From NCBI RefSeq assembly GCF_011764545.1, contig NZ_AP022870.1:5006001-5070000 (forward strand): a stretch of DNA of 64,000 nt. Reading direction: 5' to 3'. Made by a program: the position numbers and the translations under genes. The notes beneath the pieces are model-generated. The model had not been told where the DNA came from and did no database searches. It saw only the letters and a program-made list of their open reading frames with translations. Origin of the DNA: Phytohabitans flavus (lineage in GTDB: Bacteria > Actinomycetota > Actinomycetes > Mycobacteriales > Micromonosporaceae). Below, one piece after another: positions 36,540 to 45,800 of this stretch. Numbering within the stretch: the stretch's first letter is position 1; each line of letters opens with the position of its first letter.

Positions 36540-36706
36540 TGAGTCAGTCCGCGCCGGCCCGTTCCCCACCCTCCGGGCGTGCTCCAGTCCGGAACCCAAC
36601 AACCGCACCACCGTCCCGACACCCCACGCGGTGATCGAGAGTCGCGACGCAGGGACCGCGCGACACGCTGACACAGACGTCACGCATCGATCCGAAAGAG
36701 CGAACC

Positions 36707-38320
36707 ATGTCGATGGCACAGACAGATAGAGTTTCCCCGCCGCGCCGCCGGACCCGCCGCGCGATGCTCGTCTCCCCCGCGCTGGTCCTCGCCGTTGTCC
36801 TCAGCGGCTGCGGCATGACCAGCGACGACGAGGGCGGCAGCGGCAACGGTGGCGGCCTCACGAAGATCACGATTGGGCTGTCCGAGGAGCCGCGCTCGCT
36901 CGCCAGCTGGAACGCGTACTCCAACGATGGGCACCCGGTCCTGCGAAACATAGAGGAGGCGCTGCTCAACCGCGACCCCCAGACCAACGAGCTGGTCGGC
37001 GAGCTGGCCACCGAGTGGAAGCAGCAGGCGGATCCGAAGACGTGGCGGTTTACCCTACGCCAGGGTGTCACCTTCCACGACGGTTCGCCGTTCAACGCCG
37101 AGGCCGCGGCGTACGGGTTGAACTGGGTGCTCAGCAAGGACAACGCCTTCCCGATGCGCACCTTCCTCGGGCCGGAGCTGACCGCGACGGTCGTGGACGA
37201 GTACACATTGGACGTCACCACGGAGGCCCCCGACCCGATCCTGCCGACCCGGCTGTACTTCGTGACGATCCCGTCGATGAAGGCCCTGAAGGAGAAGCCG
37301 AACGAGTGGGAGACCCACCCGGTCGGGACGGGGCCGTACAAGTTCGCCGCGTGGAACCGGGGCCGCGACATCCAGCTCACCGCGAATGACCAGTGGTGGG
37401 GCCGCAAGGACACAGCCGCGGCGCACGGCAGCAACGACAAGGTCAAGGACGTCACGTACCTCTTCCGCCCGGAGACCGAGGTGCGGGCCTCGATGGTGAA
37501 GACCGGCGAGGCGCAGTTCGTGCGCTGGCTGACCGAGTCGCAGTGCGGCGAGGCGCCCAAGTGCGAGAAGGGTGTCGGTGTGGAGACCGTCATCCTGCGG
37601 CTCGACACCCCCAACCCGGCATTGAAGGACCCGCGGGTGCGGGAGGCGATCGCGCTCTCGTTCGACAAGTCGCAGATCATCAACAACATCATGGGCGGCG
37701 GCGAGCTCGCCGCGCAGATCGTCGGGCCGTCCGCGCTCGGCTTCAACAAGAGCCTCCAGCCGTACCCGTACGACCAGGCCAAGGCGAAGCAGCTGATCGC
37801 CGAGGCGAAGGCGGACGGGGTACCGGTGGACGCGCCGCTCACGGTCGCCGCCCGGGAGGGCTTCATCCTGCGGGCCGACGAGAGCATCCAGCTCGTCGCC
37901 CAGGCGCTCACCGATATCGGGCTGACCAACGTGAAGAGCGAGATGCGCGAGACGGCCAAGTTCGAGCAGGCGTGGACCGCCGGGTACCAGGCGATCACGC
38001 CGGACCGTGGCCTGATCGGGCTCCAGCAGCACGGCAACGAGCTGATGGACTACTCGTCCAGCATCGAGGGCTACTACGCCTGCAAGGGCGCCACGTCGGC
38101 GTACTGCGACCCGGAGCTGGAGAAGCTGACGGCCGCGGCCAACCAGCTCGCCGGTGGCGAGCGGGACACCGCCCTTCAGAACATCGCGAAGTACGTCTAC
38201 GACCGGTACATCACCGTCCCGGTTGGACAGCCGAACTTCTACTTCGGACTGGCCACCGGGATCGACTGGAAGCCGCGCCTGGACGGCTTCCTGCTGGTCA
38301 AGGAGATGAAGGTCAGCTGA
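36707..38320 (+). CDS. Opp/Dpp-type substrate-binding lipoprotein
   Basis: 537 aa. Signal peptide with lipobox LSGC (Cys at about 36), then a Gly/Ser linker and a family-5 extracellular solute-binding domain (LSEEPRSLASWNAYSND, TWRFTLRQGVTFHDGSPFNAE, GTGPYKFAAWNRGRDI). Family members bind peptides, but also nickel, sugars and small acids; the neighbours suggest an organic acid or conjugate. A 167-base gap precedes it and a strong hairpin follows, giving it scope for higher expression than the rest of the run. Confidence 0.92.
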   Translation: MSMAQTDRVSPPRRRTRRAMLVSPALVLAVVLSGCGMTSDDEGGSGNGGGLTKITIGLSEEPRSLASWNAYSNDGHPVLRNIEEALLNRDPQTNELVGELATEWKQQADPKTWRFTLRQGVTFHDGSPFNAEAAAYGLNWVLSKDNAFPMRTFLGPELTATVVDEYTLDVTTEAPDPILPTRLYFVTIPSMKALKEKPNEWETHPVGTGPYKFAAWNRGRDIQLTANDQWWGRKDTAAAHGSNDKVKDVTYLFRPETEVRASMVKTGEAQFVRWLTESQCGEAPKCEKGVGVETVILRLDTPNPALKDPRVREAIALSFDKSQIINNIMGGGELAAQIVGPSALGFNKSLQPYPYDQAKAKQLIAEAKADGVPVDAPLTVAAREGFILRADESIQLVAQALTDIGLTNVKSEMRETAKFEQAWTAGYQAITPDRGLIGLQQHGNELMDYSSSIEGYYACKGATSAYCDPELEKLTAAANQLAGGERDTALQNIAKYVYDRYITVPVGQPNFYFGLATGIDWKPRLDGFLLVKEMKVS

Positions 38321-38329
38321 GGTTTCCGC

Positions 38330-38360
38330 GCCGGGGCGGGCCACCACGGTCCGCCCCGGC
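38330..38360 (+). other. intercistronic hairpin after the binding-protein gene
   Basis: GCCGGGGCGGGCC at 38330-38342 pairs with 38348-38360 (13 pairs, one G-U) around ACCAC. It has no T-run and the next gene starts 22 bases later, so it looks like an mRNA-stabilising or partial-termination element. Confidence 0.65.
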
Positions 38361-38382
38361 CCCTGGCGACGACGGAGGAAAA

Positions 38383-39180
38383 ATGAGCACCAACCCGCTG
38401 ATCTCGAGCTGGCAGGCCGGCCGCACCACGTACGGTGTGTGGTGCACGATGCCCGGCTCGGTGCCGGCCGAGTTCATCGCCCGGCAGGGCGTGGACTACG
38501 TCTGTGTCGACTACCAGCACGGCCTCATCGAGCACAGCACCGGCGTGCCGATGATGCAGGCCATCGAAGCCGGCGGGTCGGTGCCGATCGCCCGGGTCAA
38601 CTGGAACGAGCCAAACCGCATCATGCAGGTCGCCGACGCCGGAGCCCGAGGCGTGGTCGTACCGATGGTCAACAACGCCGCCGAGGCCGAGCGGGCCGCC
38701 CGGGCGCTGCGCTTCCCGCCGCACGGGGACCGCTCGTACGGGCCGGTGCGGGCACGTGAGGTGCTCGGCACCACGGACCCCGAGGCGCTCGCCGACCAAG
38801 CCTGCATCCTCATGATCGAGACGGCGGACGGCATCAAGAACGTACGCGAAATCGCCGCCACGCCGGGCGTGCACGCGCTCTACATCGGACCGAGCGACCT
38901 CGCGCTCGCCATGGGCCTGCTGCCCAACCACACTCCCCCGGACGCCGAGTTCGTCCGCGTCATCGACGAGATCCGGGCCGCTTGCAAGGACAACGGGATC
39001 GCCGCCGGCATCCAGTGCGCCAACGGCGAGATCGCCGCCGGGTACACCGCCCAGGGCTTCGACATGATCACCATCGCCTCGGACGTACCGCTGCTCACCG
39101 GCGCGGTCCGGAGCAACCTGGCCGCCGCGAAACGCCAGACCGGCAGCGCCGCGTCCGCACCGCCCACCAGCAACTACTAA
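38383..39180 (+). CDS. HpaI/HpcH-family class II aldolase
   Basis: 265 aa from an ATG behind GGAGG. Reads like 4-hydroxy-2-oxo-acid aldolases: His46 in DYQHGLIE, Arg71 in IARVNW, Glu146 in MIETADG and Asp172 in IGPSDLA, the metal and pyruvate-binding set of HpaI. Such enzymes split 4-hydroxy-2-keto acids to pyruvate (or related oxoacids) and an aldehyde, which the cluster aldehyde dehydrogenase could then oxidise. The C-terminus is a short Ser/Ala/Pro tail. Confidence 0.9.
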   Translation: MSTNPLISSWQAGRTTYGVWCTMPGSVPAEFIARQGVDYVCVDYQHGLIEHSTGVPMMQAIEAGGSVPIARVNWNEPNRIMQVADAGARGVVVPMVNNAAEAERAARALRFPPHGDRSYGPVRAREVLGTTDPEALADQACILMIETADGIKNVREIAATPGVHALYIGPSDLALAMGLLPNHTPPDAEFVRVIDEIRAACKDNGIAAGIQCANGEIAAGYTAQGFDMITIASDVPLLTGAVRSNLAAAKRQTGSAASAPPTSNY

Positions 39181-39191
39181 AGGGGTACGCG

Positions 39192-40112
39192 ATGCTGCGG
39201 TACGCGCTGCGCCGGACCTTCCACTCGGCCATCGTGATGATTGGTGTGCTGATCGTGGTGTTCCTGGTCGTCGACCAGATCGGCGACCCCGCCCGGCTGA
39301 TGCTGCCGGCCGACGCGCCCATCCAGGTCTACCTCGACCTACGGGCCAAGCTCGGGCTGGACGAGCCGTTCCTGGAACGCTTCTGGCACACCATGAGCGG
39401 CTGGTTCGTCGGTGACTTCGGCGACTCGCTGTGGCAGGGCGTACCCGCGCTCGGCCTCGCGCTGCAACGGGTACCGGCCACGCTCACCCTCACCATCGTG
39501 TCGCTCGCGTTCGCGATCCCGGTGGCGCTGCTGCTCGGCACCCGCTCGGCCATCAAACCTGGCTCCCTCACCGACCGCCTCCTCACCACGGTGTCGCTAG
39601 CGGGTGTGTCGGTGGCCGACTTCTGGCTCGGCCTCATGCTGATCCTCGTCTTCAGCGTCCAGTTCGGACTGTTGCCGACGTCCGGCTTCGGCGGCCTGGA
39701 GTACCTCATCCTGCCGGCCCTGACCCTCGCCTTCCGCCCGATCGGCCGGATCGCGCAGATCGCCCGCTCGGCGCTGGTCGAGGAGATGCAGAAGCCATAC
39801 ATCCAGACGCTGCGCGCCAAGGGCCTGACCGAAAAGCAGATCGTGCGCAAGCACGCGCTGAAGAACTCGGCCATCCCCATCATCACGGTCAGCGGCGACG
39901 AGATAGCCACGTTCCTCAACGGCGCGGTGGTGATCGAGACGATCTTCGCCTGGCCCGGCATCGGTACCCTCTTCATCGGCGCGATCGAACGGCGCGACCT
40001 GCCGCTCATCGAGGCGTGCGTGTTCGTGGTCGCGCTCATGGTGATCGCGGTCAACCTGATCGTCGACCTCACGTACGCATACCTGGACCCGCGCGCGAAG
40101 ATCAGGGGCTGA
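39192..40112 (+). CDS. Opp/Dpp-type ABC importer permease (DppB-like)
   Basis: 306 aa from the ATG at 39192 (GGGGTACGCG upstream). N-terminal helix SAIVMIGVLIVVFLVVDQIGDPA, family motif LGLDEPFLERFW, six helices and EAA-type loop TLRAKGLTEKQIVRKHALKNS. Partner of the DppC-like permease at 29085. Confidence 0.92.
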   Translation: MLRYALRRTFHSAIVMIGVLIVVFLVVDQIGDPARLMLPADAPIQVYLDLRAKLGLDEPFLERFWHTMSGWFVGDFGDSLWQGVPALGLALQRVPATLTLTIVSLAFAIPVALLLGTRSAIKPGSLTDRLLTTVSLAGVSVADFWLGLMLILVFSVQFGLLPTSGFGGLEYLILPALTLAFRPIGRIAQIARSALVEEMQKPYIQTLRAKGLTEKQIVRKHALKNSAIPIITVSGDEIATFLNGAVVIETIFAWPGIGTLFIGAIERRDLPLIEACVFVVALMVIAVNLIVDLTYAYLDPRAKIRG

Positions 40113-40113
40113 C

Positions 40114-41427
40114 ATGGCGACGATCCGCTGGGGCATCATCGGCTGCGGCGACGTGACGGAGGTCAAGAGCGGGCCCGCCTTCTACAAGGCCCGCGACTCC
40201 CAACTCGTCGCCGTGATGCGCCGCGACGCCGCCAAGGCCGCCGACTTCGCCCGCCGGCACGGCGTAGCCCGCTGGCACACGGACGCCGACGACATCATCA
40301 AGGCCCGCGACATCGACGCCGTCTACATCGCCACCCGAACCGACACCCACCTGGAGTACGCGCTGCGCTGCGCCGCCGCCGGCAAACCCACATACGTGGA
40401 GAAGCCGATGGCGATGGACGCCACCGAATGCTCACTCATGCGCTCCGCTTTCGCCGCAGCCGGTGTACCGCTCTGGGTCGCCTACTACCGGCGGGCTCTG
40501 CCCCGCTTCGTCCGGGTCAAGGAGCTGCTTGAGTCGGGCGCGATCGGCACGCCCCGGGTCGTACGCACCACGCTGCGCGCACCACTGCCCGCACTGCCGG
40601 CCGGCGAGCCCTTGCCCTGGCGGGTCGACCCCGCGTACGGCCGCGGCCACTTCTTCGAAGGCGCCTGCCACGCCCTCGACCTCATAGACTTCCTTTTCGG
40701 CGAGCTCTCCGACGTACACGGCACGGCGGTCAACCAGGCCGGCGCATACCCAACCCCAGACCTGGTCACCGCCACCTACCGGCTGCCCGGCGGGGTACTC
40801 GGCACCGGCCAGTGGTGCTACGCCGCCGACTCGGCGGCCGACGTCACCGAGGTGACCGGCTCCACCGGGCGGCTGCGCTACTCCACGTCCAAAATGGACG
40901 AGCCGATCACGCTGGTGACCGGCGGCCAGGAACAGCGCATCCCCGTACCCGACCCGCAGCACGTGCAGCAGCCACTCGTACAGTCCATCGTGGACGAGCT
41001 GAACGGCCAGGGCCGCTGCCCAAGCACCGGCGAGACCGCATTCCGCACGGCCCAGGTGACCGACTGGATACTCGGCCCCAGCCCCGCACGGACCGGGGTC
41101 AATCAAACCACTGATCGCCGCCCGGCCGGTCGTACCCCGATCACCCCCACGTACGCAGGGAGCAGGTCCAGAAGTAGAACCTGGTGTCGCAGCCGGGGGG
41201 ATCACCCCCGCGTGCGCGGGAGCAGGGCTGCCCAACACCCGCCGCCGCAGTCTCGGTGGGATCACCCCGCATGCGCCGGGAGCAGACCGGCGACCTCGAC
41301 CCGAAAGACCTGGAAGTCGGATCACCCCCGCATGCGCGGGAGCAGGGCGGGATCGATGTCCTCGGCCACGCTCACACGGGATCACCCCCGCGTGCGCGGG
41401 AGCAGACTTCCTGACCTGCGACCCTAG
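40114..41427 (+). CDS. Gfo/Idh/MocA oxidoreductase reading into a CRISPR array
   Basis: 437 codons as read, but the real enzyme is about 330 residues. N-terminal Rossmann fold WGIIGCGDVTE, YIATRTDTHLEYALRCA, EKP motif (YVEKPMAMD), and a C-terminal sheet domain with catalytic-type GACHALDLIDFLFG. NAD-dependent oxidation or epimerisation of a sugar or sugar-acid is typical. After VTDWILGPSPARTGV the frame has no stop and continues through the CRISPR repeats, giving repeated DHPRVRGSR. A TGA at 41112-41114 lies two bases out of frame. The last ~100 residues are therefore unlikely to be native. Confidence 0.85.
   Translation: MATIRWGIIGCGDVTEVKSGPAFYKARDSQLVAVMRRDAAKAADFARRHGVARWHTDADDIIKARDIDAVYIATRTDTHLEYALRCAAAGKPTYVEKPMAMDATECSLMRSAFAAAGVPLWVAYYRRALPRFVRVKELLESGAIGTPRVVRTTLRAPLPALPAGEPLPWRVDPAYGRGHFFEGACHALDLIDFLFGELSDVHGTAVNQAGAYPTPDLVTATYRLPGGVLGTGQWCYAADSAADVTEVTGSTGRLRYSTSKMDEPITLVTGGQEQRIPVPDPQHVQQPLVQSIVDELNGQGRCPSTGETAFRTAQVTDWILGPSPARTGVNQTTDRRPAGRTPITPTYAGSRSRSRTWCRSRGDHPRVRGSRAAQHPPPQSRWDHPACAGSRPATSTRKTWKSDHPRMRGSRAGSMSSATLTRDHPRVRGSRLPDLRP
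41138..41405 (-). CRISPR. orphan type I-E-like CRISPR array, 5 repeats and 4 spacers
   Basis: Repeats of 27-28 bases start at about 41138, 41198, 41258, 41318 and 41378, with a constant 60-base period and 32-33-base unrelated spacers. The core on the minus strand is CTGCTCCCGCGCACGCGGGG followed by GTGATCC, the usual actinobacterial type I-E form with an inner CCCGCG/CGCGGG stem. The repeat at 41138 is the most divergent, as expected for the trailer end, so transcription should run leftward with the leader at the right. No cas gene is in the window. Confidence 0.92.
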
Positions 41428-41490
41428 AGATCAACTACCTCGTGTTTCTTCACTTTGTTCGCCAAGATCATTTGAATGTGTCTCTCCAGA
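41406..41490 (-). promoter_or_regulatory. probable CRISPR leader
   Basis: This stretch is clearly A/T-richer than its surroundings (TTTCTTCACTTTG, ATCATTTGAATG) and abuts the least degenerate end of the array. Leader identity is inferred from position and composition. Confidence 0.5.
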
Positions 41491-41910
41491 TGGACCGACT
41501 GAATCGACGTGGCCGGGTTGCCTGAAGCGTAGCGGTTGCCGGTGGCCGGGAGTTCTATCAGAAGCTTGCGGGCAGCCACGGCAGCTCGCCCCTGCCGGGC
41601 AGGTTAGCTTGGACGCGACCACGTCGCGGATGGCCGAAGGGCGCGCAGTCACTGGTCGGCCTGCCCGATCGCCGGGCCCGGCACGGACGCCCTGGCGTGA
41701 CTGTCGCCCGGTTGTGCGGAATCACTAAGGAGTTCTCCGTCCTTAGTGAACCGATCGGTGTCCGGGAGACGGAACTTGGGTGGCGGTGCGACTCGCACCC
41801 GCCAATTGTTGGAATCTGTCCGGTCGACTACTTCGGCTCGACGCGACCATTGTCACGATCTCATTACGGGTGACACCTTCATGGCCACAACTGCCAGAAG
41901 GGAATAGCCA
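41491..41910. other. intergenic region before the VWD/NIDO gene
   Basis: No supported gene. It contains the perfect palindrome at 41722-41749 and ends with AGAAGGGA, the ribosome site for the GTG at 41911. Confidence 0.5.
41722..41749. promoter_or_regulatory. perfect 10-bp inverted repeat, likely operator
   Basis: TCACTAAGGA at 41722-41731 and its exact complement at 41740-41749 with an 8-base spacer. It lies about 160 bases before the large secreted-protein gene. Its length and spacing suit a dimeric regulator; no regulator gene adjoins it. Confidence 0.55.
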
Positions 41911-44900
41911 GTGGCGAGATTCCGATCCGGCCGGCACGCAAGAGCGCCGAAATGGCGCGAAATCCTTCTCCGGACATGCGCCATCGTCACCACCGCGCTG
42001 ATCATCGTGCCAACGGCGGCGGTCACCAGCGCGCAGGCGCACCCCCGCCATCATCCGAGCAAGCTGGTCGTTCATGCCCGGCCCAGACCGATCGCGGCAG
42101 CGTGGCGGTCACCGGCAAGGCAGCCCGGCAAGCAACCGTGACGATCGCGGGCGGGGTCGTTCCGGTGACGACGTTCGCGGACGAAAGCGGCGCGTTCAGC
42201 ACCGAGGTGGTACTACGCCCAGGCGTGCGCAACACGCTGAAGGTCAGCGCCTGGAGCGGCACCCGGCGGGTCTCCACCGAGGTGAAGGTGCGCCAGCACC
42301 TGTCGCAGGCGACCGGGCGGGTCACAGGTCGGGTGCTCGACGCGGTCGCGAACACGCCGGTGGGCGGGGCGACGGTGGCCTACGGAAAGCGCAGCGCGGT
42401 CACCGACGCCGACGGGCGCTACACGCTGACCGGAGTCCCGGAGGGGCGAATCGCGATCGGCGGCCGGCTGCGCGGCTACCTGGGTGGCCTCACGGTGTCC
42501 ACGGTGGACGGTGGCGAGGCCGTCGCGCCTGACCTGCTGCTGCAACGGCTGGCGGCGCCCGTGCGGGTCGGTCCTAACGGCGGCGACTTCAGCGGGCCGG
42601 GCTGGCGGGTGCAGATCCCGCGTGGCGCGCTCCGGCGCAACGTAGACCTTCACCTCACCCAACTCGCCTTCACCGGCGGCAAGGACGGCTTCGGCGCGCC
42701 CATCGTCGACCTCTCCCCCGACGGACTGCATTTCTCCCGCCCGATCACGGTGACGCTGGATCCGCGCGTGCTCGGGCTCCGCGCCGACGACGCCCAGGTG
42801 ACCGGGTTGAATCCGGACACGCTGACCTCCACGACCATCAAGACCAAGACGGTCGGCGGGAAACTTGTACTCAGCCTCACCGAGCTCGACGGCCTGGAGC
42901 TGCGGATCGCGCCGGGACCGTGGAACATGTGGGGCGGCATGGACGCCTACTGCACGCCGTTCGCGTCGGCCAGCGAGGCGGACTCGGCGGTGTCGTACCT
43001 TCGCAAGGTCCTGCTGCCGTTCCTCGACCAGTTCATGGGCGCGTCTTCACGCCGACTGTGGTCGATGTACCTGGACGGTGGCCCCGACTCGACCAGCCGG
43101 GAGACCGTCAGCGACGCGCAGGCGATGAAGCAGTTCGCCGAGTCGCCGTTCACTCGCAACGCGGCGCGTACCGTGGTCGACCAGGTGGTCATCGCGCTCG
43201 GCACTGAGCGGCCGGCACTGTCCGCACCGCAGACGCCGACCGCGCTACAGCTGGAGCAGTTTCCGGACTCGGCGAATCCGATCGGGCACGACGTCGACAT
43301 CAACTTCAGCGACCCGTTCAACGTTCCGGGAACATCGCCGGTGGCATGGGGCACGTCACCATCGGCACGACCCGGTTCGAGGACCTTCGCAACTTCTCCG
43401 GACCGCTGAAGCTGCTGCCCGAGGCCAGCGACCGCGGCGTGATCACCAGCGTCGAACTTGAGGCAAGCCTGACGCTGACCGTGCTCGACGCGATCGACCT
43501 CTGCGAGGGCGACGCCGGTGCGGGCATCGAAACGCACGCGACGATCCCGCTCAGTCGCCTGGAAGCCACCAGGAAGGCAAGCGGCGGACACTACGCCAGG
43601 AAGGTGCTGTTCGTCGCCGAACCCACCCTCCAGCCGGACCGCCGGGATATCACGAACCTGTACGACAACGACCGCGACGACGACGGCGTGCCCGACGCGC
43701 AGCCATGGACCGGTGCGACGTACACATTGGACAACTGCCCGACAGTGGCGAACGCGGACCAGGCCGACGGCGACGGCGACGGGGCCGGCGACGCCTGCGA
43801 CAGCGACGAGCAACCACCGCTGCCACCGGGCGGCATCCCTGAGGGCCCGCCGGACGGCACGCCCGTGCCGGACACCGGACCGCGAACGCCTGGGGCAGGC
43901 GGTTCCTGGGGCGACCCGCACCTGATCACCTTCGACGGCGGCTCCGTGGACTTCCAGGCCGCCGGGGACTACACCCTCGTCGAGTCCACCACCGACAACT
44001 TCGCGGTACAGGCACGCTACGTCCGCCGGCCAGGGCTGACCCCGACCATCTCGATCAACCATGGAGTCGCCGCCCGGGTCGGTACATCCATCATCGCGTT
44101 CGGCGACAGTCCGACCGCGCAGTTGCGCGACCCCTGGTCGCCACCCTGGATGGGCAGCCGCTCGCACTCGGTGGACCCACCGAGCTGCCCGGCGGCGCGG
44201 TGCTCACCTACGACAATGTCCGTGGTGCCGTGGTGCGCTGGCCGGACGGCACGCAACTGGCCGCCGGCCGCTGGACCGGCGACAACGTATTCGTCACGCT
44301 GTCGGCGAGCCGCTGGGGCCGGGTACACGGCATCCTCGGTAACGCCGACCGCGACCCCGCCAACGACACGACGGCACGCGACGGCACGCTTGTCGAGGAC
44401 GTCTACGACGCCGAACGCTTCTACGGCGTCTTCGGCGCGAGCTGGCACGCGACCGGTGACGCATCGTTCTTCCGGACGCCCCTGCCACCCGACCGCGGGC
44501 TTCCCGTCGTGCCGCCGGACCCGGCGTCAGTGGCAGCGCTGCCAGCAGATCTTCGTGCCGCGGCCGAGCAAATCTGCCGGGACCGGGGCCTGACTCCCGG
44601 TGCCGGACTGGACCAGTGCATCCTTGACGTCGCGCTCACCGGCGACAACGGCTTCGCGGACAACGCCGCCGTAGTCGCACAGCTGACACGTACCACCGTC
44701 CCAGCCGGCGCTCTCGGCGCGCCCGTCGAAGACACCGTCCTCATCGGACTCGGTCAACGCGCCACCGGCTCACTCGACCGGGCATTCGCGGCCGACGTGT
44801 ACGAGATCGACCTAGCGGCCGGATCCAACGTCCGGATCACCACCCCAGGCCCGTGCCCCGGCGTGGGCACCTTCTCCATCACTCTGATCAATCCCAGCGG

Positions 44901-45684
44901 GGAACCGATCGGGCGAACCCGCGGCACCGGCTGCGGCACCATGGAGGCGACCCAGCTACGCGAGTCCGGCCGGTACCAGCTGCGGGTATTCGACTCCGGC
45001 GGCTTCACCGGCGCCTACGAGCTACAGGTCGACGGCGACCAGCTCGGCCTCACCTGCCAGGCCACCGAGGTGGCGCCAAACGACGACGGCTCCAGCCCAC
45101 CGATCGCACTGCCGTTCACTGTGGACTTCCTCGGACAGCGCTTCAGCAACGTCTGGGTCAACAACAACGGCAACGTCACCTTCAACGGGCCACAATCGGC
45201 ATACACGCCGTCCCCGTTCGCCTCCGGCGGGAACGCGATCATCGCTGCCTGGTGGGCCGATGTGGACACCCGCGGTGCCGCGTCCCAACCAGTACGGTAC
45301 GGGCTGGGCAACGTCGACGGCCGTCAAGCCTTCTGCGTCGACTTCCACCAAGTCGGCTACTTCGCCAGCCACGACGACAAGCTCAACTCCTTCCAGCTCT
45401 ACCTGGTCGACCGCAGCGACGTCGCCGACGGTGCCTTCGACATCGTCCTGCGCTACCGCCAGCTGCTCTGGGAGACCGGCGACGCCAGCGGCGGCAGCAA
45501 CGGCCTCGGCGGCACCTCAGCCGCGGTCGGCTACGCAAACGGCACCGGCCAGCCAGGCACCTTCCACGAAGTCACCGGATCACGAACGCCAGGATCCTTC
45601 CTGGACACGGCACCCACCGCACTGACCCGCACCTCCACCAACAGCGACGAAGCAGGAATCCACATTTTCCACATCCGCGGCTAA
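41911..45684 (+). CDS. large secreted VWD/NIDO multidomain protein, three frame breaks in this sequence
   Basis: About 1258 aa once restored. GTG start with AGAAGGGA upstream and a signal peptide (LRTCAIVTTALIIVPTAAVTSAQA). Then a carboxypeptidase-regulatory-like beta domain (GRVTGRVLDAVANTPVGGAT), a thrombospondin-3-like Ca-binding stretch (NDRDDDGVPD, DGDGDGAGDACD), a VWD domain (GSWGDPHLITFDGGSVDFQ to GRVHGILGNADRD), a prepeptidase-like beta domain and a C-terminal nidogen NIDO domain (SNVWVNNNGNVTFNG, AAWWADVDTRG). Frame changes at C3 42082-42084, G3 43328-43330 and C4 44131-44134 each need one extra base. Probably extracellular and adhesive or matrix-like; function unknown. Confidence 0.85.
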
Positions 45685-45714
45685 CCTCTGGTTGGTAAGC
45701 ACGCCTGGTACCAA

Positions 45715-45770
45715 GAGGACCTCCGATCGGTGTGAACGGCTAACGCCCCACAACCGATCGGAGGTTCCTC
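45715..45770 (+). terminator. terminator after the VWD/NIDO gene
   Basis: ACCTCCGATCGGT at 45719-45731 pairs perfectly with 45753-45765, extended by a GAGG/CCTC stem with one bulged base. It lies about 30 bases after the stop. Confidence 0.7.
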
Positions 45771-45800
45771 GCCGCCCACCCAACGCCCAACGCATCTGCG

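Noticed and set aside
40432-41385. 317-codon minus-strand frame with repeated PAPAHAGVI
   Set aside because: Produced by translation of CRISPR repeats, a known source of false genes.
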